Part shown: positions 10,261 through 20,775 of the stretch, piece after piece | How positions within the stretch are numbered: position 1 is the first letter of the stretch | Layout: each line of letters starts with the position of its first letter | Made by a program: the position numbers and the translations under genes | The notes under the pieces: model-generated | What the model was told of the DNA's origin: nothing | The model's input: the letters and a program-made list of their open reading frames with translations, nothing else | The model's database searches: none | Source: Azolla caroliniana | Lineage: Eukaryota > Polypodiophyta | Length of the DNA: 64,000 bases | NCBI GenBank assembly: GCA_043228905.1 | Contig: JBHGNT010000005.1 | Span: 12,028,001 to 12,092,000, forward strand | Direction: 5' to 3'

Positions 10261-11643
10261 TGCACGGAAGGGTGACGACGACTTTCCCGACGCTTGCATT
10301 CTACGGGTCGTGATGATAGCGTCAGGGGAAGAGAATTTTTTTTCGGATCGTTGGTTGATGGAAATGACGTACTTTCGGACCACGGGAATGCCACCGCCAC
10401 AACTAAGGATGGATGAAAAGAAGCGATTGGTTGTCTGTAGCCGTAACTTTTGCCTGGTCGAAGGAGTCCTTTATCACAAGGGCAACGATGGCATCTGGCG
10501 ACGCGAGATACGCTAGGATGAGAAGGAAGCCGTCTTGCGCGAAGCACACTGCGATACGGCAGGGGGACACTATGTGGGAGATGTTATGACCAGAGAAATA
10601 TGGCAAGTAAGTCTATGGTGGCCCACCATGCAAAAAGACACACACCTTTATTGCAGGTAGTGCGATCTATGTCAACGATTGGGTCAGCCCACGGAGGGCG
10701 CGAGGATGCCACACCAACCCATTCTTCCGTTGGACCCATTCCAGAAGTGGGCTCTTGATTTTGTTGGTCCTTTTAAGCCGACAACAGCACGAACAAGCAA
10801 TAGATATATTCTGGTAGCCACAGACTACTGTACTAAGTGGGTGGAGGCAAAGGCGCTACGAGACAACACGATGGCATCAATGGCGAAATTTCTTTATGAA
10901 TGCATCTGGTGCCATTTCGGCTGCCCCATTCAGCTCATCAGTGATCAAGGGAGCCATTTTTTGAATTCAGTCATCCACGAGCTCACACACCATTACGCAA
11001 TTGTTCATAAGAAAAGCACGTCATACTATCCACAGGCGAATGAACTAACAGAGTTTACGAACAAAATCTTGCAGACGATACTGAAGAAGATTGTGAATGA
11101 GAATAGAATGGATTGGGATACTAAATTGCACAGCGCCTTGTGGGCGTATCAGACCAGTTACAAGACTAGCATATAGTCTACACCGTTTCGGTTGGCATTT
11201 GGGTTAGAAGCCGTAATGCCCATTCTGCGGATTCAAGTACGAGAATGACTAGCAGAAGGCCAGTCCGAGCAGCTACGGTTACAACAACTCCTTGAATTAG
11301 GCGAAGCTCAGGTACGTAGTATGACCATACTTGAGCAGGAATTGAGACGGCGTAAAGCATTTGTCGATCGACATCGGGTCACGCGGGAGAAGGACTTTGT
11401 AGTCAGGAAGGCCGTGTTGGTCTTTCAAACACACATGGGCCAAATGCCAGGAGAGTTGCGGTTTCGCTGGACGGGACCATATTGGATAGTTGCAGCGGAA
11501 AAAGGCACTTTCCAATTAGGGACCCTCGCTAGAGAGATACTAAGCCAAAAAGTGAATGGATTCAGGCTAAAATCTTATCTGGGACCTACGCCACCAAACC
11601 CATTTCACGCCGTAGATGACGCGGCTGAAGGGTCCCCCGATTA
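10261..11643 (+). pseudogene. Tat-B integrase, three stops
   Basis: Integrase inserts the cDNA. The zinc-binding region has AHCDTAGGHYVGD and CDLCQRLGQ (HHCC). The catalytic core keeps D in LDFVGPFKP, D in LISDQGSHFLNS and E in ANELTEFTNK. The C-terminal part ends with FRWTGPYWIVAAEKGTF and RLKSYLGPTPPNPFHAV. TAG stops interrupt it at 10515 (IR then DEKEAV), 10658 (YCR then CDLC) and 11174 (KTSI then STPFRLAFG). At 10515 the relative Tat-F reads CAG, so that stop looks like a C-to-T change. Confidence 0.85.
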
Positions 11644-11700
11644 ATTAATATCTGGGACCTACTTGTAATATAGTGTAACAGTAATATTCTACTATACCGT

Positions 11701-12348
11701 TGTCGCGTTACTACGTGCGTGTGTGGAGAAACGAGGCGGGACCACCGGGGTCTTGAACCGAAGAGCAGGTGATAGAAGGGGAAAGAGAAGGAGAGAGACG
11801 CCCGGTCACGTATGAGCAAAGAAACACAGGGGCGTGGCCCGTCAACACAGAAGACGCGAATGGACACAGAGACAGGGAGAGACAAGTGTTTGTATATTAA
11901 CGAATAACAAGTACACAACAGAACGCGCGAGCGGCTACAACCGAATAGGCCGGCGAACAAATGTCGATGCCTGTTCGTCTGCGCACGAAATGGGGATAGG
12001 ATGGAGGTGCTGCCGGAAGCACACGGGCGTTCCTCGAAGCAGCGCGAGCCTCCCGAAACTTGCAGAGAAGAGCAACAGAGAACAGACAGAGGAGAAGCGT
12101 TTGGTTCCGGTCCGACAACACTTTGTCCTCCTCAATGCGTGATCCCTTCTCCCTGCGTCTCCCTCTCCTTTATAACGTCAAGAAGGGAGCTGTCTCCCTC
12201 ATTTACTTCCTACCTACCGAATCTAACTACCCCGGATCTCTCTCTGTACCTAATTCTCTATTATATACACTAAGAGCGCACACACGTGAAGGGCCGGTTC
12301 ATGTGCGCTATTCACCGATTGCGCCAGGGGACGGTTTTCTTCACGACA
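11701..12348 (-). mobile_element. Gy-C 3' LTR (left)
   Basis: 648 bp. It is nearly identical to the right LTR except for a 36-bp stretch (about 12158-12193, ctcctttataacgtcaagaa within it) missing from the right copy. That stretch is bounded by repeated tctccct, so the right copy probably lost it by slippage. High identity suggests a fairly recent insertion compared with Gy-D. Confidence 0.9.
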
Positions 12349-12360
12349 TCCGCCCCCACC
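12349..12360 (-). other. Polypurine tract of Gy-C
   Basis: On the minus strand GGTGGGGGCGGA abuts the 3' LTR start TGTCGTGAAG. It primes plus-strand DNA synthesis in LTR elements. Eleven of its twelve bases recur inside pol at 15329-15340. Confidence 0.75.
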
Positions 12361-13581
12361 TAACTGCGCATCCACCGGTATGCGCCAAAATTGGTTTCTG
12401 GTTGGAGAAAACCGGTCTGGGTTCCGTTTCTTCGTCCATCGGTTCGCCCTCCGTTTCGGATTGTTCGTCTTCGCTGTCCAAGCCTCTTAGATCCGGTTCG
12501 TCGTCGTGGCGTTTCTTGAACGCTTTGACCCGCTTCCCTGCTACCGGCATTGCCATCCTCGTACCGTCGAGTTCCGCCAGGTGATACGTCCCGTTTTTGT
12601 TGACGCTCGTTACCACGTAAGGCCCGAACCACCGCTTCGCGAACTTCCGTGTTGCTCGGTGCTGGTTGTCGAGGCTGCTGTCGTAGACTAGCACCCAGTC
12701 GCCTTCCTCGATTTTCTTTGGTCAGAGCCGGTGCGTTCGGTCGAACCGGGCTTTGTTCTTCATCCTCGTCGCCCGAAGTCTCTCCGCCGCTCGTTCCACG
12801 TCCTCTGGCCTCCGCTCGAGCTGCCGTATACGCGCCGCTAGCAGTTCTTCCCGACTCATTTCGTCACTCCAGTCTACTGTCGCCCAAGAGGAGATCGTCT
12901 GTTCTATCGGCATGATCGGCTTCTGTCTGAACATGAGCTTTGACGGCATGAACCCGGTTACCGAACTGTGCGTTGTCCGGTCCGCCCACAAGGCGTAAGG
13001 TAACAGCCATGGCCAGTTCCTGACCTGGTCTCCGCATGCCCAAACTAGCGCTTTGATGATTGGCCCGTGCCCGCGCTCTACCTTCCCGTTTGCCTCCGGA
13101 TTGTATGCTGTGGTGAGCGAGAGCTTGACCCCCAACCAGTTGAACAGCTCCTCGGCCTCTTCGGCATCCAACTCTCCGCGGTCAGCCACGATCTTTCCGA
13201 CGCACCCGTACCGGCATATCACGTCCTCGATTAGGAACCGACACACGGCCGCGGTCGTTTTGTTCTGCAGGGCTCGGCCTTCCACCTGGTTCGTCAGGTC
13301 CTCCCGCGCCAGCACCAGATATCGCATCTGTCCTACGCCCATCGGCATTGTCACCAAATCTACCATCCATTTGAAGTGGATGGCCGGAGGGTATGTGGGG
13401 TGAAGCTCGTTCTGATGTCGGACTATGGAGTGCATTTGACAGCTCTCACAAGTTGTCACGAACGATGCACGTCCCGGTATAGTCCCGACCACCAGTACTT
13501 CCCCTTCAGCTTCTCGAACGTGGCCCACGTCCCACGGTGCCCAGCCCAGGGGCTGTCGTGGTAGGCCTTCAGCAATTCCTC
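12361..13581 (-). pseudogene. Gy-C integrase, broken
   Basis: The zinc-binding part is AYHDSPWAGHRGTWATF with CESCQMHS, the catalytic D is in FKWMVDLVTMP, a second D in KIVADRGELDAEE, and the E in NPEANGKVERGHG. The C-terminal part has KFAKRWFGPYVVTSV, followed by an acidic tail (LRGLDSEDEQSETEGEPMDE). A stop at about 13580 (ATKEE then EELLKAY), a frame change near 13465 and a TGA at about 12722 (DRTHRL then PKKIEEGDW) disable it. The catalytic residues themselves are kept. Confidence 0.88.
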
Positions 13582-15114
13582 CTATTCCTCCTTCGTCGCC
13601 ACTACTCGGAGCGGGATGCCGTTCCTCTTCTTCGGGTGCTTCCACAAGTATCCGTCCCGGAGAAAGAACCGGTACGCTTTCTTCCGGATCCGGTTGGCCT
13701 CGTCCCTTGTCCACGATGCGTCTGGCATCATTGTCCTTAAGAATCCCCCAATCTGCAGCCACTCCCCGTCGTACTTGCTCTCGTTGAAATCGTTAAGTGC
13801 TAGAGTGCTCCCCCCCTCAGTTGACACGTAAGCCGCCTCGAAGAAGTCTACGCCGACTTCCTCGTCCTTCGAAACCATGCCGCCCTCGTCGTTGAATCGC
13901 GCCCTCGAAAGCATGTCGGCCATGGCATTGTCTTTCCCGGAAATGTGTCGTATTTCTGGATCCAGGGACTTGATGTACGCTATCCACCTGAGCATCGCCA
14001 GGTCCGGGGTTGCGCATCCGGAAACCATGCCGAGAATCGGCAGGCAATCCGTCTCGATAATCACCTCTGTCCCAATCAGATAGTCTTTATCGGCCTTTAC
14101 CGCCGAAACGATACCCCAGAGTTCGCGTTTAACCTGGGCGTATCCTCGCTGTCGCTCGCTGAGGACCTTCGTGCCGAACCGGATTGGGAACCGGATGCCG
14201 TCCTTGTCTTCTTGGTTGACGACCCATCCGATCCCGGTCGGACTCGTATCTACCGTTATGTAGATGGGAGTGCCTTTCTCGTAGACAGCCTTCTGGAGTG
14301 CCGGAGCCGCAGCAAGAGCCTCCTTCATCTTTCGCACCGTCTCCGTATGCTCGTCTCGCCACTCGAATTTTCGCCCCTTTTTTAGCAACCCGTATAGGGG
14401 CTCGGCAACGTGGGCATAATGTGGGATCCATATGTGGTAGAATGCGCATGCTCCCAAGAACCTCCGTACCTCCGTGACCGAGTTACAGTCGGGCTTCATT
14501 GCGGAGATGGCTTCCACCTTTGTTGGAGACGGTTTACGGCCATACGGTCCGCATAGATGTCCGACGACCATGATCTCTGATTGCCCGAAGGCCGATTTTT
14601 CCCCGGAGAAGGTGAGCCTCGCGTCCTCTAACCTTTCCAGCACCCTCTTGCAGTCGTCAATGTGTGTCGCCACGAATTTCCGGCATCCGTCCGGTCCGAT
14701 TGTTTCGTCCTTTTCCTCCACCGGACATCCCTTGATTGGGATGTCATCCAAGAATGGCATGGTGATGTCCGGGATACAATCCCTCAGCACCTTGTTCATC
14801 GCATTCACCATGTGGGCCACCGAGTTCGTCCCTCCCTGTGGCAGGGTACACATCCGCACTAGGCCGAGAGGAGTCCGCATCGTCGTAATGTCTCTGCTTT
14901 CTACGGCTAGTTGGAACTGATCGTACCCCGAGTACAGATCACCGACCGAGTAGATCGACCTTCCGGCGAAGGCCTCCACGAACTTGTCTATCGTTGGTCC
15001 GATTCCTGCGTTCCGAATGGTCACTCTGTTGACCGGTTGCAGGTCTTGAATGAAGCGCAACGCCCCGTTCTTCTTCGGTACGGTAAACCACTGGTTCGAG
15101 GATGCCCATATCAA
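13582..15114 (-). pseudogene. Gy-C reverse transcriptase and RNase H
   Basis: An open stretch of about 500 codons. RT blocks are FTVPKKNGALRFIQDLQPV, YSVGDLYSGYDQFQLAV, LPQGGTNSVAHMVNAMN and the catalytic MPFLDDIPIKG. Next come FLGACAFYHIWIPHYAHVAE and RNase H with IYITVDTSPTGIGWVVN, ETDCLPIL and DNAMADMLSRA. Its 5' end is out of frame with the protease ORF: the frame changes around 15090-15115, where GILEP and NQWFTVPKKNG are read in different frames with some residues lost. No stop lies inside this stretch. Confidence 0.9.
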
Positions 15115-16588
15115 CTTTCTGCCTTAATAGCTGCATCAGCTCCGGGATGTGAGCTCTCGGTACCGAAATTGGTTTGAGATTCCACGACACATGCGGTACC
15201 GTGAATATCACCATCGGCTTCACGACTGCCGGGTCTACACACCCGATCTCTCCCGGCGAGAATGCGAAGGCTTTCCCGTGCCTTCCGAGCATTCTCCGAA
15301 ACCGGTCTTCTTTCGCCAGCAGTAGGAACCCGCCCCCACCGACCTTGAGCTCCCGTAGCGTTCTGTCGGTGAAGGCGTGCCCTATGCAGGCCGGATCTCG
15401 TAAGCTGGGGTCCGACGCGACCCCCTTGATTCGTAACTCGCTGCCCTCCGGTAAGGGTGCCGCGACTGGCCTTACCTTCCGGTCCACAGTTTTGTACTTC
15501 GTGTTAACCCGGGCCGTCCGATCCGACTCGAGCCCTCGACTGAAGTTCGCGATGACTTCATACATCTCTTCTGAACAAACCAGTATTGTCCGGTCCTCTT
15601 TAAGGCCCTCTCCGACCACCTCTCGTAGTATTCCGAAGGTATCGTCGAAGGAGACCGCCTCCACGGCTCCGTTGATTTCCTCGCTGGGCCCGAGAACTCC
15701 GCACGCCCGAAGTCGCTCTTCTGCCCTTGTCTTTTCTCGGCCTACGACGCCAACTATCGTACACCCTCCGTTGTCGGAGAAACAAAACTTCCTACTTATG
15801 GTACAAGGTTTCTTCGGTTTCGCTTCTATCGTACATTTGTGGGGTTTTCCCGGAGTGTCTGGACTGTCGCGGCCCCACGCCTTGGCAGCCCTCTCTAAAA
15901 ATCCTCTCGGTTCTCGCCACTGAGGGACTCGCCTGAGGGACTCGCGGTTTCGCTCGTGGTTCGGTCGCACCGTCAGGAACTGGACCGAATGACGCCCGTC
16001 CTGACTTTTGACCCTCGCGTAAGCCGACCCGTTGTCCAGCACCTTGGTCTCCATTCGCGCCGCCGTAATGTACAGTTCCCCTAGAATGACCGGGTGCGAG
16101 GACGTTTCCTGCACAAAGAAGTGTTGGTCTATTTCGACGTCGCCGATCTTGACTCGCACGTTTGGGCAGGCCCTGTGTAGTTCCTCGGTGGCTCGTGTCG
16201 CCGCCCGTATCTTCCACCCGTGCTTAGTGTTGATTGGCCATTTCCCCTTTTTGTAGAAGTCCATGGACATCAGGTTTATTTCTGAACCGTGGTCCACCAT
16301 CGCCACCACCGGTTCCTGAACATCTCCGATCTTCACCGGGGTTTCCGTGGTCGCTCGGGCCCAGTGTGGCCTCGAATAGTGGCTCTCCGCCCACTCGTCT
16401 TCCAGCGCCATGTCCTCTATGTGCGCCGTCCGCACTTCCACTGGCCTTTCTGGTTCTGCCTCTGTCGACAACCTCTTCCTCTTCACCAAGTCCATGATGA
16501 AGTCGTGGAACTCCTTCTTGGCTATCCCGAGCACCTCTAGCAACGACAGTTCCACCTTGCTGTCGAGGATTCGTTCTTCCAGGACCTT
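15100..16588 (-). pseudogene. Gy-C protease and linker
   Basis: In frame with gag but separated from it by one TGA (16589-16591). Protease block: AMVDHGSEINLMSMDFYKKG, with DHGS at the place of DTG/S, and HPVILGELYITAARMET. A long linker follows (FCFSDNGGCTIVGVVGREK; KYKTVDRKVRPVAAPLPEG) leading to LRELKVGGGGFLLLAKEDRF and DLKPISVPRAHIPE-like RT upstream sequence. The Gly run is encoded by a purine tract on the coding strand that mimics the polypurine tract. Gy-D carries the same protease and linker up to exactly that run. Confidence 0.85.
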
Positions 16589-16591
16589 TCA

Positions 16592-18034
16592 TAGGTCCGT
16601 GGTCCTTTTGATCTCCGTGCCCAAACGGTATCCGCCCTTCTTATGGTTATCCCGGGCACTGGACTCACTGGCCTCGATCCGTTTCGGCCCGAATCGGGTT
16701 TCGTATCTCTGTGAGGGTCCGGCCCCTCTGTTCTTACCTACCCGTTTGTCTTCAACCAGAGCCTCGTAGTTCTGGCAAGCTGCTTCGACGAAACCCGTCT
16801 TTTCTTCGACCGGGTCACTCCATCCGGTTACCTCATGGACCCGCTTCTCCGCGCGGTCCGCCTCGTCTCTCTTCAGTCGGGCACCGGCGAGGCCTTCCAG
16901 CACCGTCAGCCGGAATTCGGCTTTGCTCTCCTTCCGGGCCCCGCTGCCCCCGACCCGAATACCGGCTGACGTTGAGTAGTGGACGGTCTCCGCGTGCCGG
17001 GCTGCCGCCTCTTCCATCAGCCTTTTCATTCCTCCTCTCCCGTCGTTTCGGTTCAGGGCCCTCCGGGTATCGCTGGCGTGCACCCGACCTTCCCATAGGT
17101 ACACTACCCGGCTTCTCAAAGCCTCCATAAAGTCCCCGCAGTCTTTCCAGATGTGGCCGACCTCGTCGCACCACATGCACCTACTTCCTGCCGGAGGCCG
17201 TCGGTCACGAGCCTGATCGCCGCCTTCCCTCCGAGCCTGGGCGATTTGGAGATCCTTTACCGCTCGTGTCAACTCCTCCAGAGCTGTTCCCCCGGACGAG
17301 CCTCTGATCACGCCGGTCGAAGGCGAACCGGTTTTGAGCCACTCCCGGGTCTCTTCCCTTTGTGCCCGCGGTATCGGTTTGAGCTTCCTTGCTGCGACAG
17401 GTGCCGCCCCGGTCGCCTCTGTATCAACCCACTCCCACCGTTTGTCAAAACGGCCGCAGACTCTCTTTACCGCGGCCCAGTCGGTCGTCAGCCCGTCTTC
17501 GGTTTCCAATAAGGAGCCAACTTGCCCCCGATCCCGTGTGTCAACCGATTTGACAAACAGTAGGACAGGACTTGTGTCCAGAACAGTCTGATCGAGCGCC
17601 GAAAGGCGCGCAAAGCGTTCCTCAAACTCCCAGAGGATTACCGACGTATTTCTTCCTTTGTTGGGGGAATCCACCCACTCCATGAAGCTCCGCTTCGAAA
17701 GTCGAAGCGCGTCATCCAGCCCGTATTTCTCCAGGAGCCGTCCTTCGAACTCTTCCCAGGTCCGGCTCTCCACCCGGACCTCGAGTACATCCGCATGGAT
17801 GCCTGGCATCGCCACTCGAGGGAATCCGGCAAGACGCCTCTCTTCCGGAATATCCCTCATCAACATCTCCGCCCGATAGGACACCAAATAACTCATGGCA
17901 TCCTTTCCACTGAACCGGCCGATCATACCGACGATCGCCTCAATAGCCCTGTCAAGGGCGCCGGTGCCCTCGCGCGCGCTCACTATCCGGTCCACGGCCG
18001 AAGCCATGGCCTCTGCAAGATCCGACCCCCTCAT
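16592..18034 (-). CDS. Gy-C gag (about 481 aa)
   Basis: Open from ATG at 18034, the first ATG after the primer-binding site, to the TGA at 16589. The capsid-like part includes GRFSGKDAMSYLVSYRAEML, RTWEEFEGRLLEKYGLDDAL and WEFEERFARLSALD. One zinc knuckle lies at about residue 281 (CMWCDEVGHIWKDCGDF). After the knuckle comes GRVHASDTRRALNRNDGRGG, a block also found in Gy-D gag (GKIHSTETRQPLQLNFGRGG). The stop reads CTA TGA AAG, where Gy-D has a sense codon. It may be a CGA-to-TGA change or, less likely, a readthrough stop between gag and pol. Confidence 0.85.
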
Positions 18035-18057
18035 CTTCTGCTCCTTTGCCGCCTGTT

Positions 18058-18075
18058 TCACGTCGGGTTCACCAA
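18058..18075 (-). other. Primer-binding site of Gy-C
   Basis: On the minus strand TGGTGAACCCGACGTGAA lies three bases after the 5' LTR. The same sequence occurs in Gy-D (26102-26119). The matching tRNA was not assigned. Confidence 0.7.
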
Positions 18076-18078
18076 AGA

Positions 18079-18691
18079 TGTCGCGTTACTACACGCGTGC
18101 GTGGAGAAACGAGGCGGGACCACAGGGATCTTGAACCGAAGAGCAGGTGATAGAAGGGGAAAGAGAAGGAGAGAGACGCCCGGTCACGTATGAGCAAAGG
18201 AACACAGGGGCATGGCCCGTCAACACAGAAGACGCGAATGGACACAGAGACAGGGAGAGACAAGTGTTTGTATATTAACGAATAACAAGTACACAGCAGA
18301 ACGCGCGAGCGGCTACAACCGAACAGGCCGGCGAACAGATGTCGATGCCTGTTCGTCTGCGCACGAAATGGGGATAGGATGGAGGTGCTACTGGAAGCAC
18401 ACGGGCGTTCCTCGAAGCATCGTGAGCCTCCCGAAACCTGCAGAGAAGAGCAACAGAGAACAGACAGAGGAGAAGCGTTCAGTTCCGGTCCGACAACACT
18501 TCGTCCTCCTCAATGCGTGATCCCTTCTCCCTGCGTCTCCCTCATTTACTTCCTACCTACCGAATCTAACTACCCCGGATCTCTCTCTGTACCTAATTCT
18601 CTATTATATACACTAAGAGCGCGCACACGTGAAGGGCCGGTTCATGTGCGCTATTCCCCGATTGCGCCAGGGGACGGTTTTCTTCACGACA
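18079..18691 (-). mobile_element. Gy-C 5' LTR (right)
   Basis: 613 bp, ends TGTCG...CGACA in the plus-strand reading, near-identical to the left LTR apart from the 36-bp gap. Confidence 0.9.
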
Positions 18692-18723
18692 CCGTTAAAA
18701 AAGAAGAAGAAGGGAAGACAGTC

Positions 18724-19173
18724 ATGACTATTAGAACACATGGCACCATGATGTCACACAAGCCGATAAACCCTAGGGAACAAAAAGAAGTTTACAGATG
18801 GTTTTCTGCACATCACAAAAAACAGACTTCCGCCTTCAACCCTCCTTGCTCTCTTCGCTCCTCCCGCTCTCCTCGCTCCCCACCATACCACAGAGTGCCC
18901 AATCACCACGGCTTGCGAACCTCACCCAGTCGACCCTTCCCCCCTTTCCCCACGATGCTGATCACCATCTCTACAACCTTACGCAGGTGGGTCATGGAAA
19001 AAGGATTTGAGGGATATATCAGGGTTGCGGAAGCACCATCGCACCTTGACGTGCTGGAGATAGCCAAGAAACTCAACGTGGACACAATGAAGAACTCCAC
19101 CATCCGTAAGAAATTAGGATTGTCCGCGAACGGGGGAAAACACTTCGATATTTTCCCTTTGGACGACGAATAG
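18724..19173 (+). CDS. Accessory ORF of Tat-B between integrase and 3' LTR (150 aa)
   Basis: Removing Gy-C with one CCGT copy joins the Tat-B integrase end (11643) to this ORF, so it lies between pol and the 3' LTR. Tat-lineage elements are known to carry extra ORFs there, of poorly known role. The N-terminal half has a Ser/Arg/Pro-rich stretch (SLRSSRSPRSPPYHRVP). The C-terminal half looks globular (GFEGYIRVAEAPSHLDVLEI, ending KHFDIFPLDDE). I do not recognise a domain. The reading extends upstream into the Gy-C LTR, but that part cannot belong to the original protein, so ATG 18724 was chosen. Confidence 0.6.
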   Translation: MTIRTHGTMMSHKPINPREQKEVYRWFSAHHKKQTSAFNPPCSLRSSRSPRSPPYHRVPNHHGLRTSPSRPFPPFPTMLITISTTLRRWVMEKGFEGYIRVAEAPSHLDVLEIAKKLNVDTMKNSTIRKKLGLSANGGKHFDIFPLDDE

Positions 19174-19223
19174 ACGGACGGGTTCGACATGCCATGGCAC
19201 TGTCCCATAGGCGTTCCAGGTGC

Positions 19224-19673
19224 TGTCCGCCGGACATAACGCGGGATAAATTAAAATATTGTAAGAAATGAATGTAACGGTTCACACGAGGAGCATAATC
19301 GACGAGACGCCCTGTGTATTTAAAGGGCAGAAATCCTGTGTAAAGGGTTAGCGTTGTTTTGAGAGTTCTTTTCTAATATAGTACTATCTCCCCTGATTTA
19401 CTATGTAAGTGCCGGTGTGATAATTAGTGAGGGTTATATTCTGTTAAGAAGTGCATAACTGGAAACGTAAGGTTAAGCGTGTTAGCGTAGTTATGCATCG
19501 TTCCTTCGGTTGAAGCTGGGAACCTTCACGCCCTGTAGATACGTACCATTTAGTAACAAGTGAGGTACGAGCGTACACAGTGCGCCTCTGTATCCCTTGT
19601 AACGCAACCCCTTGATGCCTACCCCGAAGGACTGTGGGTAGACAGTGTTCTAGTCGATAGTACGCCGACAACA
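19224..19673 (+). mobile_element. 3' LTR of Tat-B, shared with Tat-F
   Basis: Starts TGTCCGCCGGACATAAC, has TATTTAAA at 19317-19324, and ends ACGCCGACAACA. It matches the LTR at 983-1552 but lacks its 132-bp duplication. Instead of a primer-binding site it is followed directly by the middle of RT (ttcatcgatagcatactaga), so the next copy has lost its 5' half. Confidence 0.8.
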
Positions 19674-20324
19674 TTCATCGATAGCATACTAGACGTAGTC
19701 GCAGGCCATGACATGTACAATTTTCTAGATGGCTTTAGTGGATACAATCAGGTACGTATGCATCATGATGACCAAGAGAAGACTATGTTCGTCACGGTCT
19801 GGGGGGGCTTATGTCGCGGTGGTCATGATGTTTGGGCTCAAGACAACGCCGACAACTTTCCAGCAAACAATCACAAAGATCTTTGGGGAGTATATGCCTT
19901 CCTTTATGGAAGTTTTCCTTGACGACTTCGTGGTATATGGAATAGGAGCCGAACATTTGGCCCATCTCCAACTCCATTTGGAACGTTGTCGAACTTCACG
20001 TCTAAGCTTGAATCCAACAAAATGCGCATTTGGCGTTACTAGTGGAGCTATCCTTGGCCACATCACATCGTAAGCAAGGAAGGGATAGCGGTGAATCCTA
20101 AGAAAATTACGGCAATAATTGAAGCAAAAACTCCAACTACTGCCAAAACACTCAGTCATTTTCTAGGACAAATACGATGGCATAGGCGTCTGTTACGGTA
20201 TTTGGCGGATTTCACTACCCCATTACACCCCGCCGTACATCGGACACCTTTCAAGTGGATGGCAATTGAAGAAAAAACTTACGAAGCACTCAAGATAATG
20301 TTAACACAGGCACCGGTCGTATAA
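19674..20324 (+). pseudogene. Tat-F reverse transcriptase, 5' truncated
   Basis: Begins in mid-RT right after the LTR (FIDSILDVVAGHDMYNFLDG). It continues over frame changes with GYNQVRMHHDDQEKT and MFGLKTTPTTFQQTITKIFG, the catalytic EVFLDDFVVYG (about 19911-19943), and KCAFGVTSGAILGHI. The order matches Tat-B RT, but gag, protease and the first part of RT are absent. Confidence 0.85.
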
Positions 20325-20775
20325 CCACTAGATTGGACGAAACCTTTCCATGTCTTTGTGGATGCTTCAGATATAGCAATACGCAGCGCATTGATGCAGC
20401 TCACGGAGCAAAATCGGTATAGGCCGGTCTATTACGCTAGTCGCAAGCTATCTACTACCAAACGAAATTACTCCACAACAAAACGGGAGGCGTTGGGAAT
20501 GATATACAACATCAACAAATTCCGGCATTACCAGGTAGGGTGAAAATTTACGTTTCACGTAGATCACACGGCGCTATTGTACATGGTGGAGAAATAGGCA
20601 CTCACAGGGAAGTTGGCCAGGAGTTCGACTTTGTAATTCAGCATCGGCCAAGTACGCAACACGTTGTAGCGGATTTTTTAAGTAGAATGGATAACGGGGA
20701 AAATATGCGTGAGAATGACGACGACTTTCCTGGCGCTGACATTCTACAGGTCGCGACGATAGCGTCACGGGAATA
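20325..20775 (+). pseudogene. Tat-F RNase H
   Basis: Contains the first catalytic block FHVFVDASDIAIRSALMQ (about 20346-20400), missing from Tat-B. It continues YYASRKLSTTKRNYSTTKRE and, after a frame change, FDFVIQHRPSTQHVVADFLS. A TAA/TAG pair at 20322 and 20774 and a 30-40 base gap around 20600 break it. Confidence 0.8.

Larger units (their letters stand above)
11701..18691 (-). mobile_element. Gy-C: complete but inactive Ty3/gypsy element
   Basis: Two similar LTRs (11701-12348, 18079-18691) with TGTCG...CGACA ends enclose gag, protease, RT, RNase H and integrase in the order PR-RT-RH-IN, hence Ty3/gypsy. It sits in Tat-B between its integrase and 3' LTR, flanked by CCGT on both sides (11697-11700, 18692-18695). 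The protease (VDHGSEINLMS) and RT (FIQDLQPVNRVTIRNAG) blocks differ strongly from the Tat copies. The element is GC-rich beside its neighbours. Pol is broken by stops and frameshifts. I recall similar Pol blocks from fungal elements, but that needs a search. Confidence 0.92.

Noticed and set aside
12060-12584. Plus-strand ORFs across the Gy-C LTR and integrase
   Set aside because: Antisense to the clear integrase and LTR; high GC makes chance frames long. The same goes for plus-strand frames over 12649-17512.
18379-18723. Upstream extension of the ORF ending at 19173
   Set aside because: This part lies in the Gy-C LTR and was joined by the insertion.
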